Assembly (NCBI GenBank): GCA_016938615.1
Contig: JAFGUH010000143.1
Coordinates: 1 to 64,000 of the forward strand
Source: Halothiobacillaceae bacterium
GTDB lineage: Bacteria; Pseudomonadota; Gammaproteobacteria; Halothiobacillales; Halothiobacillaceae
Length of the DNA stretch: 64,000 nt
Direction: 5' to 3'
A program made the translations under genes and the position numbers. Positions 27,438 to 36,991 of the stretch are shown here, piece after piece (the stretch's first letter is position 1; every line of letters begins with the position of its first letter). The notes under the pieces were generated by a model that was given only the letters and a program-made list of their open reading frames with translations, searched no databases and was not told the origin of the DNA.

Positions 27438-28088
27438 ATGACAGAACGACGTCTGCTTCTCGCCGCCGCCGCGGTGCTGGTCTGCTTCGGCCTCTTGCTG
27501 GCCGGCCTTGCCGTCACGCTACCCACGGCCCATGCCGAGCGGCTGTTCAGTGAGGAGGGCGTGTTCGAACGCCTCAGCTATTGGCTCTGGATCGGGCTTG
27601 CCGTGGCCGTGCTGTTCGCCCGTCCGATCGCCCTGACCCGGCGGGTGGGCATGGCGGTGATCGCCCTGGCGCTGGCCGCGCGCGAGGAGGGTTGGCACAA
27701 GAAATTCACCGCCGACAGCCTGTTCAAGAGCGACTACTACCAGATGACCGACGTGCCGATCGCCGAGAAGGTGGTAGCCGGGGCCGTGGTGCTGGCATTG
27801 ACCGCGTTGCTCCTGTGGCTGCTGGCCATTGGTGGGCGACGGCTGTTTTGGGAGGGCGGCTGGCGCCGCCCCTGGGGCTGGGTGACATTGTTCGGCGTCT
27901 TTTTGTCGCCGGTGCTCAAGGTGTTCGACCGGGCGCCGTCGATACTCTCGCACCGGTTCGATATCGTGCTGCCGAACGCGAGCGACATGCTGCTGCAAGC
28001 CTTCGAGGAAGGTTTCGAGATGGCCCTGCCCGTGATCTTCCTGTTTGCCCTTGTGCTGTTTCTGCGCGAGCCGCAGCGGCCGCGGTGA
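27438..28088 (+). CDS. Conserved-looking polytopic membrane protein, function unknown
   Basis: A 216-residue protein I do not recognise. Five hydrophobic stretches are visible: about residues 5-26, 45-62, 69-82 (weak), 112-134 and 190-208. Between them lies a polar loop AREEGWHKKFTADSLFKSDYYQM with many charged and aromatic residues. The ATG at 27438 is used; a TTG five codons earlier is possible. It is preceded by about 195 bases with no recognisable signal. The codon pattern and GC-rich third positions match its neighbours, supporting a real gene. Confidence 0.75.
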   Translation: MTERRLLLAAAAVLVCFGLLLAGLAVTLPTAHAERLFSEEGVFERLSYWLWIGLAVAVLFARPIALTRRVGMAVIALALAAREEGWHKKFTADSLFKSDYYQMTDVPIAEKVVAGAVVLALTALLLWLLAIGGRRLFWEGGWRRPWGWVTLFGVFLSPVLKVFDRAPSILSHRFDIVLPNASDMLLQAFEEGFEMALPVIFLFALVLFLREPQRPR

Positions 28089-28214
28089 GCCACGGTCCGG
28101 TCGCCACTTCCACGCGATCCGAATGACCCCCAGCCGATGGGCGGGTGCTAAGCTCGGCTCAGTGGCCCATGCCGTCGCCGCGGGCCAAATGGAAAATGGG
28201 TCAGGAGGTGCTCG

Positions 28215-30608
28215 ATGCGGTTTGTCCGGCGTTTTGCGGAACTGGGAATGGACGACGTCGCCACGGTTGGCGGCAAGAATGCGTCGCTGGGCGAGATGGT
28301 GGCGAGGCTTTCCGAGCGTGGTGTGCGGGTGCCCGACGGGTTTGCGACCACGGCGGAGGCCTATCGGCACTACCTGCGCCACAACGATCTCGAATCCCGT
28401 ATCCGGGAGGCGCTCGAGCCACTCGATACCGATGACGTCGCGTCCCTGGAGCGGGTTGGAGGACAGATCCGCGGCTGGATTGCAGAGGGCGAGATGCCGG
28501 CGGATCTGGTCGAGGAAATCACCAGCGGCTACCGGGAATTGGGCCGGGAGTACGGCGAGAACCCGGACGTGGCCGTGCGCAGTTCGGCCACTGCCGAGGA
28601 TCTGCCCACCGCCTCGTTTGCCGGTCAGCAGGAGAGCTATCTCAACATCGTCGGCGAGCCGGCGCTCCTCGACAGCATCCGCCAGGTGTTCGCCTCTTTG
28701 TTCACCGACCGGGCCATTTCCTATCGGGTTCATCAGGGCTTCGATCACATGGCCGTGGCGCTGTCGGTCGGGGTGCAAAAGATGGTGCGCTCGGATCTCG
28801 CCGCCTCGGGGGTGATGTTCAGCATCGATACGGAGTCCGGATTTCGCGACGCGGTGTTCATCACCGCTGCCTACGGCTTGGGCGAAAACGTCGTCCAGGG
28901 CGCGGTCAACCCGGACGAGTTCTACGTCTTCAAGCCCAAGCTCGAGGGAGATTTCTGCCCGATCGTCTCGCGCCAGCTCGGCGAGAAGGCGATCCGCATG
29001 GTCTACACCGACGAGGCGCGCCACGGGGCCTCGACCCGCAATGTCGACGTGCCCGAGACCGAGCGCAAGCGTTTCGCGATCACCGACGAGGAGGTCCTGA
29101 CGCTGGCGCGTTTCGCCGTCGAGATCGAGAGACATTACAGCGAGCAGGCCGGCGAGTTCCGCCCCATGGACATCGAGTGGGCCAAGGACGGCGAGAGTGG
29201 CGCGCTGTTCATCCTGCAGGCTCGTCCGGAAACGGTGCACTCGCAGCGCGAGGCGGCCACGCACGCCACCTATCATCTCGAGGAACGCGGCGAGGTGCTG
29301 GTCGAGGGCAAGAGCGTCGGCGACCGAATCGCCGCCGGCCGGGCGCGGGTCGTCGTCTCCTCGGCACAGATGGACCGGATCAATCCCGGTGACGTGCTGG
29401 TCACGGACATGACCGATCCCGATTGGGAGCCGATCATGAAGCGCGCCGCGGCGATCGTCACCAATCGTGGCGGTCGGACCTGTCACGCCGCGATCATCGC
29501 CCGTGAACTGGGCATTCCGGCGATCGTCGGTTGCGGGGATGCCACCGAACGGGTGCCCGACGGCGAGGAGGTCACGGTTTCCTGCGTGGACGGCAGCACC
29601 GGCAACGTCTACCGCGGCATCCTGCCATTCACGGTGGAACGGCTGGACCTCTCGGATCGCCACCCGACCCGCACCGACCTGATGATCAACCTCGGAAATC
29701 CCGAGCAGGCCTTCGCGCTTTCCTCGTTGCCGGCCGCCGGGGTGGGCCTCGCGCGGCTTGAGTTCATCATCAATAACCGCATTGGCGTCCACCCGCGCGC
29801 GCTACTCGAGTACGACACGCTCGACGCGAAGACCCGCGCGGAAATCGATCGTCACACTGCCGGCTACGATGACCGACGCGAGTACTACATCCAGACCCTC
29901 GCCGAGGGAGTGGGCACGATCGCGGCGGCCTTCTATCCGCGTCCGGTGATCGTGCGCCTGTCGGACTTCAAGTCCAACGAATACGCGATGATGATCGGCG
30001 GCGCGGGGTTCGAGCCGCACGAGGAAAATCCCATGCTCGGGTTCCGGGGCGCCTCGCGGTACTACGCCGAGTCGTTCGCCGAAGCGTTTACGCTTGAATG
30101 CGAAGCGCTTCGGCGCGTGCGCGAACGCATGGGCCTGACCAACACCCGGGTGATGTTGCCGTTCGTGCGCAGTGTCGAGGAGGTCGATCGCGTGCTTGCC
30201 CTGATGGCGGCGGCGGGCCTCGAGCGCGGCCGGGAGGGGCTCAAGGTCTACCTGATGTGCGAAATCCCGGCCAATGCGCTGTTGGCCGACGAGTTCCTCG
30301 AGCACGTCGATGGCTTCTCCATCGGGTCCAATGACCTCACGCAGCTCACCTTGGGCGTCGACCGGGATTCCTCGCTGATCGAGGGGCTAGACGAACGCAA
30401 CCCCGCGGTCCTCAAGCTGATGGGCATGGCGATCGACGCCTGCCGAGCCCAGGGCAAGTATGTCGGGATCTGCGGTCAGGCGCCGTCGGATTTCCCCGAG
30501 ATCAGCCGCTGGTTGGTCGACCGGGGCATCTCCAGCCTGTCGCTCAACCCCGACAGCCTGTTGCCCATGCAGGAAACGGTGCTCGAGGCCGAAAAAGCGC
30601 AGCGATAA
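28215..30608 (+). CDS. ppsA: Phosphoenolpyruvate synthase
   Basis: A 797-residue enzyme that converts pyruvate and ATP to phosphoenolpyruvate, AMP and phosphate. Order: ATP-grasp-like N-terminal domain (VGGKNASLGEM), central swivelling domain with the phospho-histidine in GGRTCHAAIIARELG, and a C-terminal TIM barrel with SIGSNDLTQLTLGVDRD. The length is normal. It enables gluconeogenesis and, with the aldolase, suggests flow towards sugars. The start ATG follows AGGAGG closely. Confidence 0.97.
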   Translation: MRFVRRFAELGMDDVATVGGKNASLGEMVARLSERGVRVPDGFATTAEAYRHYLRHNDLESRIREALEPLDTDDVASLERVGGQIRGWIAEGEMPADLVEEITSGYRELGREYGENPDVAVRSSATAEDLPTASFAGQQESYLNIVGEPALLDSIRQVFASLFTDRAISYRVHQGFDHMAVALSVGVQKMVRSDLAASGVMFSIDTESGFRDAVFITAAYGLGENVVQGAVNPDEFYVFKPKLEGDFCPIVSRQLGEKAIRMVYTDEARHGASTRNVDVPETERKRFAITDEEVLTLARFAVEIERHYSEQAGEFRPMDIEWAKDGESGALFILQARPETVHSQREAATHATYHLEERGEVLVEGKSVGDRIAAGRARVVVSSAQMDRINPGDVLVTDMTDPDWEPIMKRAAAIVTNRGGRTCHAAIIARELGIPAIVGCGDATERVPDGEEVTVSCVDGSTGNVYRGILPFTVERLDLSDRHPTRTDLMINLGNPEQAFALSSLPAAGVGLARLEFIINNRIGVHPRALLEYDTLDAKTRAEIDRHTAGYDDRREYYIQTLAEGVGTIAAAFYPRPVIVRLSDFKSNEYAMMIGGAGFEPHEENPMLGFRGASRYYAESFAEAFTLECEALRRVRERMGLTNTRVMLPFVRSVEEVDRVLALMAAAGLERGREGLKVYLMCEIPANALLADEFLEHVDGFSIGSNDLTQLTLGVDRDSSLIEGLDERNPAVLKLMGMAIDACRAQGKYVGICGQAPSDFPEISRWLVDRGISSLSLNPDSLLPMQETVLEAEKAQR

Positions 30609-30743
30609 AGACCCAGCGGGCAAGGCAGCGTAATCAGACCGGGCCGGTCCGATTTTGCTACGCTAGTAATCCACGCTGGTCATCGGGCCGGTGATGGCAA
30701 CAAGCCAATCAGGGCGAGTGAACCAAGGGGAGAGACCAGATTG

Positions 30744-31856
30744 ATGGGCCTGTTCGGCAACAAGCGGAGCACGAACGACGTTCCATGCGAGGACATCGAG
30801 CGCGCGGTGGCGGCCGTCTCGGACCCCAACAGCGGGCAGACACTGGCCGAGTCCGGCGCAATCGAGCGTTTCGACTGCAAGGGCAAGACCTGCCAAGTCG
30901 ACATCGTGCTGGACTACCCGCCGGGTGACTGGGAGGGCGAGCTGACCGATCGCATCCGCGAGGCGGTCGCTACGGTCGACGAGTCGGCCGAGGCCGAGAT
31001 CACCGTCGCCTTCGTGGCGCCGGAGGGATCGGCCATGCACGGCAAACCGCTGCCCGGCGTGAAAAACGTCATTGCAGTCGCCTCGGGCAAGGGCGGTGTG
31101 GGCAAGTCGAGCACCAGCGTGAACCTCGCTCTGGCGCTGCTCGCCGACGGGGCGAGGGTCGGCCTGCTCGATGCCGATATTTACGGCCCCAGCCAGCCGC
31201 GGATGCTCGGCACCAGCGACAAGCCGCAGCAGGTTGGCGAGCGCTCTATGTCGCCGGTAATGGCCCACGGCCTGCAGACCATGTCGATCGGCTATCTGGT
31301 CGACGATGAGTCGGCCATGGTCTGGCGTGGCCCCATGGTCACTTCAGCGTTGATGCAATTGCTCAACGACACCCGCTGGGACCAACTGGACTACCTGATC
31401 GTCGACATGCCGCCGGGCACCGGTGACGTACAACTTACCCTTGCGCAGAAAGTGCCGGTGGCGGGAAGCGTGATCGTCACCACGCCGCAGGAAATCGCAA
31501 CGCTGGATGCACGCAAGGCGATCAACATGTTCAACAAGGTCCAGGTGCCGATCCTGGGCGTGATCGAGAACATGGCGACCCACGTTTGCTCGAACTGTGG
31601 CCATGTCGAGGCCGTTTTCGGCGAGGGGGGTGGCGCGGCGATCGCCGCGCAGTACGACACCGAGCTTTTGGGGCAACTGCCGCTCAACCTGCGGATCCGC
31701 GAGGACCTTGACGCCGGCACGCCCACGGTGGCCAAGGACCCCGATGGGGCGCTGGCACACAGCTATCGCCAGGCCGCGCGCCGCCTTGCCGCCGGGCTCG
31801 GTCGGGCGGTGCGCTCGGAGGGCCAGTCCGGACCGGAAATCGTGATCGAGGAGTAA
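30744..31856 (+). CDS. mrp: Mrp/ApbC family Fe-S cluster carrier ATPase
   Basis: A 370-residue P-loop protein that carries iron-sulfur clusters to target enzymes. The N-terminal DUF59/MIP18-like domain (about 15-90) is followed by Walker A GKGGVGKSSTS, switch motif DMPPGTGDVQL and the CxxC cluster-binding pair in HVCSNCGH. Start ATG 30744; the track uses the adjacent TTG. The HAD-like gene begins three bases after its stop codon, so the two are co-transcribed. Confidence 0.94.
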   Translation: MGLFGNKRSTNDVPCEDIERAVAAVSDPNSGQTLAESGAIERFDCKGKTCQVDIVLDYPPGDWEGELTDRIREAVATVDESAEAEITVAFVAPEGSAMHGKPLPGVKNVIAVASGKGGVGKSSTSVNLALALLADGARVGLLDADIYGPSQPRMLGTSDKPQQVGERSMSPVMAHGLQTMSIGYLVDDESAMVWRGPMVTSALMQLLNDTRWDQLDYLIVDMPPGTGDVQLTLAQKVPVAGSVIVTTPQEIATLDARKAINMFNKVQVPILGVIENMATHVCSNCGHVEAVFGEGGGAAIAAQYDTELLGQLPLNLRIREDLDAGTPTVAKDPDGALAHSYRQAARRLAAGLGRAVRSEGQSGPEIVIEE

Positions 31857-31859
31857 TCG

Positions 31860-32330
31860 ATGCTGGAAATCACCGTCCCCAGTCGCGGAGTGTTGCAACT
31901 CTCCCACTTGGTGCTCGACTACAACGGCACGCTTGCGCTTGACGGCGCACTGATCGACGGAGTGGGCGATCGGCTGCACGAGTTGGCCGGGCACCTCGAT
32001 ATTCATGTGATCACCGCCGATACTTATGGCGACGTTGCCGGTCGACTGGAAGGGCTGCCGGTGACGTTGTCGACTCTTTCCGATCACCTGCAGGATGAGG
32101 CCAAGCAACGCTATGTCCGGACACTTTCGGCGCGTGAATGCGTCACCATCGGAAATGGGCGAAACGACGCCTTGATGCTGGCCGAGGCCGTGCTCGGCTT
32201 GGGCGTGGTCCAGCCGGAGGGGTTGTCGCGGCACGCGCTGGATGCCTGTGACGTGGTCTGTCCCGATATCAACAGCGCCCTGGACCTGCTGCTAAAGCCC
32301 AAGCGTTTGATCGCCACCCTGCGCAATTGA
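31860..32330 (+). CDS. Small HAD-superfamily protein (soluble P-type-ATPase-like)
   Basis: A 156-residue HAD-fold protein. Motif I reads LVLDYNGTLA, with Asn where most phosphatases have the second Asp (DxDGT), and the late motif is GNGRNDALML (the GDGxND equivalent, again with Asn). This matches the small soluble proteins related to P-type ATPase phosphorylation domains (COG4087-like). The loss of the second Asp makes ordinary phosphatase activity doubtful. It is tightly linked to mrp. Confidence 0.85.
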   Translation: MLEITVPSRGVLQLSHLVLDYNGTLALDGALIDGVGDRLHELAGHLDIHVITADTYGDVAGRLEGLPVTLSTLSDHLQDEAKQRYVRTLSARECVTIGNGRNDALMLAEAVLGLGVVQPEGLSRHALDACDVVCPDINSALDLLLKPKRLIATLRN

Positions 32331-32407
32331 TCCACCCATCCATCCATCGAATCGACCGAACTCCCGGTATTTTTCAATTTTTAACAACATGTTAGGGAGG
32401 AATTATC

Positions 32408-32905
32408 ATGTCCAGCGTTACATTTAAGGGCAGCCCCGTCAGCGTCGCTGGTTCCCTGCCGTCGATCGGTGCCAAGGCCCCGGCCTTCACCCTCACCGCA
32501 AGCGACCTCGCGGACAAGGGCCTCGAGGCCTTCGCGGGCCAGAAGAAGGTGCTCAATATTTTCCCGAGTCTTGACACCGGGACCTGTGCCCAGTCGGTCC
32601 GCGAGTTCAACCGCCGGGCCAGCGAGCTTACCGACACGGCCGTGCTCTGCATCTCGATGGACCTGCCGTTCGCCCAGGGGCGTTTCTGCGGTGCCGAGGG
32701 CCTGGATCAGGTCGTGACCCTCTCCGCGTTCCGCCACCCGGGGTTCCTCGATGATTACGGCGTCCGGATCGCCGATGGTCCGTTGGCCGGGCTGGCCGCG
32801 CGTACGGTGATCGTGCTCGACGCGGACAACACCGTCCGCCACGTCGAGCAGGTTGGCGAGATCGCCGACGAGCCGGATTACGAGGCCGCCCTCAAGGCAC
32901 TCTGA
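32408..32905 (+). CDS. tpx: Thiol peroxidase (atypical 2-Cys peroxiredoxin)
   Basis: A 165-residue peroxiredoxin that reduces peroxides using thioredoxin. The peroxidatic cysteine is C60 ([10 protein letters not shown]) and the resolving cysteine C94 (GRFCGAEG), the classic Tpx spacing. A Sec signal is absent. The start has a strong AGGGAGG. It is followed 19 bases later by repeat copy A. Confidence 0.97.
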   Translation: MSSVTFKGSPVSVAGSLPSIGAKAPAFTLTASDLADKGLEAFAGQKKVLNIFPSLDTGTCAQSVREFNRRASELTDTAVLCISMDLPFAQGRFCGAEGLDQVVTLSAFRHPGFLDDYGVRIADGPLAGLAARTVIVLDADNTVRHVEQVGEIADEPDYEAALKAL

Positions 32906-32924
32906 TGCGGGAATCGGCGGTTCT

Positions 32925-33198
32925 CTAGGGAGCCTCTGCACGAATCGATAGTGTCTCTGCGGGACCGCCAAGGGTCCAGATGCAAGGCGTGGTGCGCGGT
33001 GAATGGCCGTCGCCATTCGCAAGCGCCGCAACGCCGCAGATGGTGCCTTGGCGGCCCGCCCGGGCGGGGCTCGCGGGTTTGCCCGCACTCGGCGTTGCCG
33101 TCTCTCGACGGGCAATGAGCCCGTCTTCGAGCCGGCGCCTTGATTGCGAACAAACCCGCGAGCCAGAGGCACCATCGATTCGTGCAGAGGCTCCCTAG
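32925..33198. repeat. Full-length dispersed TIR element (copy A, reference copy)
   Basis: 274 bases bounded by CTAGGGAGCCTCTGCACGAAT and its near-perfect inverse ending GCAGAGGCTCCCTAG. It has internal perfect hairpins GAATGGC-cgtc-GCCATTC (33001-33018) and GACGGGC-aatga-GCCCGTC (33107-33125). No open reading frame in it looks coding. It lies between tpx and the ROK kinase gene. Confidence 0.92.
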
Positions 33199-33298
33199 CC
33201 GTCGATTCGTCTCGAAATTACGATTGGCCTGGCGAGTGGGTGGATCACGATCCGACCGACCGTCGGGCCTTTGTTTTGTCAGGCATGGGGACACGGAC

Positions 33299-34222
33299 AT
33301 GGAAAAGCGATTGGGTGTCGATCTGGGCGGAACCAAGATCGAGGTGGCGGTGCTCGATAGCGCGAACCGTATTCTATGGCGCGAGCGCGAACCCACCCCG
33401 AAAGGAGACTACCCGGGGACCGTGGAGACGATGGCCGCCCTGATCGAACGGGCCGAGGCGGAATGTGGTCCGGTGGCGAGCGTCGGAGTCGGCACCCCGG
33501 GCACGATTTCGCCCCGCAGCGGGCTCGTTAAGAATGCCAACTCGGTGGTGCTGAATGATCGGCCCCTCCAGCATGACCTCCAGTCCCGTCTAGGTCGAGA
33601 CGTGATCATGGCCAACGATGCCAATTGCCTGGCCTTGTCGGAGTCCGTTGTCGACGGCGCGGCGAGTGGTGCGGCGACGGTGTTCGGCGTGATCCTGGGT
33701 ACCGGCGTCGGCGGTGGGCTGGTGGTCGACGGGCGAGTGCTGGTGGGCGCCAACGCCATCGCCGGGGAATGGGGGCATAACCCGCTCCCTTGGATGGGCG
33801 CGGCCGAACGCCCGGGACCCGATTGCTGGTGCGGCCTGTCCGGGTGCATCGAACAATGGTTGTCCGGTCCCGCCTTCGAGCGGGATTACGTCAGTTACGG
33901 TGGAGAGACGCTCGACGCGGCGTCGATCGTAGCGCGCGCGGCATCGGGCGAGGAAGGCGCTACCGCGGCGATCGAACGCTATGCCGATCGGCTGGCACGA
34001 GCGCTGGCGCACGTGATCAACCTGTTCGATCCGGAGGTGATCGTGCTCGGCGGCGGAATGTCGAATGTCGCCTCACTCTACGAGCGTGTGCCGGCGATCT
34101 GGGATGCGTTCGTGTTCTCCGATCCGATCACCACCCGCCTGGTGCCCCCGCGATTCGGCGATTCGAGCGGGGTGCGCGGTGCCGCCTTCCTGCCGGCATC
34201 GATCGGTCGGACGCTGCGCTGA
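33299..34222 (+). CDS. ROK-family sugar kinase
   Basis: A 307-residue ROK kinase. The phosphate-binding motif is GVDLGGTKIEVAVLD, followed by ILGTGVGGGLVVDG and the zinc-binding CWCGLSGCIEQWLSG; the catalytic Asp is in MANDANCLAL. The substrate is likely fructose, glucose or N-acetylglucosamine; sequence alone does not decide. The ATG at 33299 gives the family start. The track ORF is extended 53 codons into the repeat element. Confidence 0.9.
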   Translation: MEKRLGVDLGGTKIEVAVLDSANRILWREREPTPKGDYPGTVETMAALIERAEAECGPVASVGVGTPGTISPRSGLVKNANSVVLNDRPLQHDLQSRLGRDVIMANDANCLALSESVVDGAASGAATVFGVILGTGVGGGLVVDGRVLVGANAIAGEWGHNPLPWMGAAERPGPDCWCGLSGCIEQWLSGPAFERDYVSYGGETLDAASIVARAASGEEGATAAIERYADRLARALAHVINLFDPEVIVLGGGMSNVASLYERVPAIWDAFVFSDPITTRLVPPRFGDSSGVRGAAFLPASIGRTLR

Positions 34223-34376
34223 GTCCTAAAGCGCGTTGGATCGGGCCGCTGAGGACGCGCTCGGGCGGTGTATCGATGCGTCGGGTTGATATGGGCATAA
34301 GCAAGGTCTACGCTGTGGCGTGGCCTCGCTGGTGACAGGGTGGTCATGCGATCAGACAACCGGAGGTTGATTGCCT

Positions 34377-34529
34377 ATGGACATCGAACTGCAGATCGTC
34401 TTTTTCAGCATTCTCGCCATGGTCGGCATCGTCGGCATGCCGTTGTACGTGTTCTGGATGCTCTGGAATAAGTCCGGGGACGCCAAGCACGCCCAGGAGG
34501 ATCGGCGCCATCGCCATCGACATGGTTGA
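34377..34529 (+). CDS. 50-residue single-pass membrane peptide
   Basis: A gene too short for the track. An ATG after CGGAGG (10-base spacing) opens 50 codons: N-terminal MDIELQIVFF, one membrane helix (about residues 6-31) and a hydrophilic tail ending in RRHRHRHG. A strong terminator follows 23 bases after the stop, which supports a real, independently terminated gene. The His/Arg tail could bind metal or lipid head groups; no function is known to me. Confidence 0.68.
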   Translation: MDIELQIVFFSILAMVGIVGMPLYVFWMLWNKSGDAKHAQEDRRHRHRHG

Positions 34530-34551
34530 CGACCAACTCGGATCCCCGTGG

Positions 34552-34581
34552 ACCGGTGCCCACTGCGGCGCCGGTTTTTTT
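34552..34581 (+). terminator. Terminator after the small membrane peptide
   Basis: Stem CCGGTGCC / GGCGCCGG with loop CACTGC followed by seven T residues. Confidence 0.88.
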
Positions 34582-34675
34582 GTCGGCCAGGTGCCGTTGG
34601 TGGGAGGCCTGGTGAATGATCGCTGGACTACACTTGTAAACATGCCGGCGTATCGGGCAGAGGGGTAAACCGACG

Positions 34676-36898
34676 TTGAGCCATTCGGGGGAAGGTGGGG
34701 GATCGGGACAGGCCGAGCAGGGCGAGTCACGCCGGGAACTGCTCGCTCGAGCCGCGCTCGCCCTGGGTGCCGGGATCGTCGTGATGGCCGCGCTGTTCGC
34801 GAGCGTCACCGCAGTCGAGAGGCAGTTGACGACTGCTTCGCGCGAGGCCGACCTTGACCAACTTGCCGATTCTCGCACCCGGATCGAGGCCCAGCTGAAC
34901 CAGGCGTCTAACGTCTCCTCCGGTATCGCCGTGTTGATCGAGGTCAACAGGGGACTGGATGAGGCACGCATCATCCAGGTGGCCTCGCGACTGCTCGAAC
35001 GAACGGCGGTGATCCGCTCGATCGCCATCGCCCCGGACAACGTCATTCGATTGAGCATACCGCTGGAAGGTAACGAGGCGGCGATCGGTCTCGATCTGTC
35101 GAGCCATCCGGTCCAGTCGAGTTCGCTACGCACCGCCATGCAGACGGGCAAGCCGGTACTTGGCGGGCCGTATCAGCTTGTTCAGGGCGGGTACGCGGTG
35201 ATTCATCGGGTGCCGGTCTTCTTCGATCGCGACGGCGATCTCAAGGAGGACTACTGGGGAGTGATCTCGACGCCGATCGTGGTCGGCAAGCTCTTTGATC
35301 TCGCGGGTGTCACCGAGGCGATCGCGGCGGGGCGATTGGCGGTGCGTGGATACGACGGTAGCGGCTCACTGGGCGAGGCCTTTCTCGGCCCGAACGCGCT
35401 GTTTCGCGAGGGTGGGGCGCTGACGACTCCCGTCATCGCGCTCGATGGTCGTTGGCAGCTGGCCATGCGGCCCGCCGGCCTGTCCACCACCACTCGCCTG
35501 CTGGTAGAGCTGGCCAAGGCGGTCGCCGTGCTGGTGGGCCTGCTGGTCGCATGGCTCACCCTGCGTTGGCAGAGCCAACAAGTCCGACTCGTGAGGTCAG
35601 AGCGCCTGCTGCGCGACGTGACCTCCAACGTCAGTGACGTGGTCTTTCGTACCGACAAGCGTGGCCGGCTGATCTTTCTCAGTCCCGCCTACGATCGGCT
35701 CACGGGCTGCGACGGGGCAAGCAAGCTGGGGGATTCCTGGTTGACACTGTTCGCCGGAGCCGAGAGCCAGGCTCGGGTCCGGCAAGCGCTTGAATGGAAC
35801 GACCACAGCGCACGCACGAACGTCGGGGGGCGAATGGTGGTGAGCACACGGCTTTCACGCTGTCAGGGAGGGGGGCTGCCCGTGGAATTGCGAGCCGAGC
35901 GGGTCGTGTCGCAGCGCCTCGAACCCGGCGGGCTGGTCGGGGCGCTGACCGACCTCACCGAACACCAGGCGCTCGAACAACTGGAGGGGTTGGCGACGGC
36001 CGTCTTCGAGGGTGCTGGCGATGCCATCGTCATCCTCGATCCGGCTCGTCGGGTGCTGGCCGTCAATCCGGCGTTCGAGCGGATGGTGGGGACGCCGTCG
36101 TCGGAACTTGTGGGCGAGCGTCTGACGTCCCCGGAAATGCTCGATCGCGGACGCGACCATCTCGCGAGCTGTGCGCGCAACCTGCGATTGCGCGGGCGGT
36201 GGAGCGAGGAAGTCAAATGCCGTCTGCCAGACGGCAAGACGCGTGTGCTGGGCTGGTCGGTCGACCGGGTGCTCGACGATCGCGGTCATACGCACCGTTA
36301 CGTCTGTGTCATCAACGACGTCACGGCGCGATATCGTCACATGGAGGCGATGCACCAGCGCGCCCTCCACGACGGCCTGACCAAGGTACTCAATCGGACG
36401 GGCCTGGAAGAGCGGTTTGCCCAGGCGCGCGCGCACGCCATCCGCGAGCGCCGTCCGATCGTGCTGGCCTTCGTCGATCTCAATGGCTTCAAGCCGATCA
36501 ACGACACCCTCGGCCATCACGTCGGCGATGCGGTGCTCCGGGAGACCGCGAAGCGGCTTGGCGAAGTCGGGCGCCGCGAAGACATCGTTGCACGCCTGGG
36601 TGGCGACGAGTTCGTGGTGGCGTTCTACGGCGTGCGCAGCGGTGCGGACATGGAACGATTGGGCGAGAGCCTCCGCGCCCAGATCACTCGCCCCATCTTG
36701 GTGTCAGGCACTGCGACGCCGGTCCGGGTAAATGCCTCGATCGGCTTCGCCCGCTTTCCCGAGGATGCCGACACCCTCGCCGGGCTGATGCGCAGAGCGG
36801 ATGCCGCGATGTATCAGGCCAAGGAGGCGACCCGCGACTCGGGCGCCACGATGGTGTTCCACGCCGGCTCGGGGCCGTTGAGCGGCAGCATAGTATGA
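34676..36898 (+). CDS. CHASE-PAS-GGDEF membrane diguanylate cyclase
   Basis: A 740-residue sensor. Order: membrane helix (about 27-47), periplasmic CHASE-type domain (about 50-270; IRSIAIAPDNVIRLSIPLEGN), membrane helix (about 275-297), PAS (310-420), PAS (425-545) and a GGDEF domain with intact RLGGDEF near 641 and an RxxD inhibitory site (RRED) five residues before it. It would make cyclic-di-GMP in response to an extracellular signal. The start is TTG 34676, preceded by GAGGGG; no in-frame ATG exists before the first helix. Confidence 0.9.
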   Translation: MSHSGEGGGSGQAEQGESRRELLARAALALGAGIVVMAALFASVTAVERQLTTASREADLDQLADSRTRIEAQLNQASNVSSGIAVLIEVNRGLDEARIIQVASRLLERTAVIRSIAIAPDNVIRLSIPLEGNEAAIGLDLSSHPVQSSSLRTAMQTGKPVLGGPYQLVQGGYAVIHRVPVFFDRDGDLKEDYWGVISTPIVVGKLFDLAGVTEAIAAGRLAVRGYDGSGSLGEAFLGPNALFREGGALTTPVIALDGRWQLAMRPAGLSTTTRLLVELAKAVAVLVGLLVAWLTLRWQSQQVRLVRSERLLRDVTSNVSDVVFRTDKRGRLIFLSPAYDRLTGCDGASKLGDSWLTLFAGAESQARVRQALEWNDHSARTNVGGRMVVSTRLSRCQGGGLPVELRAERVVSQRLEPGGLVGALTDLTEHQALEQLEGLATAVFEGAGDAIVILDPARRVLAVNPAFERMVGTPSSELVGERLTSPEMLDRGRDHLASCARNLRLRGRWSEEVKCRLPDGKTRVLGWSVDRVLDDRGHTHRYVCVINDVTARYRHMEAMHQRALHDGLTKVLNRTGLEERFAQARAHAIRERRPIVLAFVDLNGFKPINDTLGHHVGDAVLRETAKRLGEVGRREDIVARLGGDEFVVAFYGVRSGADMERLGESLRAQITRPILVSGTATPVRVNASIGFARFPEDADTLAGLMRRADAAMYQAKEATRDSGATMVFHAGSGPLSGSIV

Positions 36899-36991
36899 AT
36901 ATTATTAATTCTATTTGCGAATAACGTGCAGAGAAATGCATGTTGGCTTGGAATAGAGTGGGTGCAGCCACTTATCCGACAGGAGCCAGAC

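Noticed and set aside
27519-29792. 757-residue minus-strand ORF opposite ppsA and the membrane gene
   Set aside because: Antisense to two well-supported genes, low-complexity His/Arg/Asp composition typical of GC-rich shadows.
36899-36991. Riboswitch or MetR site upstream of metE
   Set aside because: Only 93 bases, no conserved riboswitch core, and no exact TGAA-N5-TTCA palindrome.
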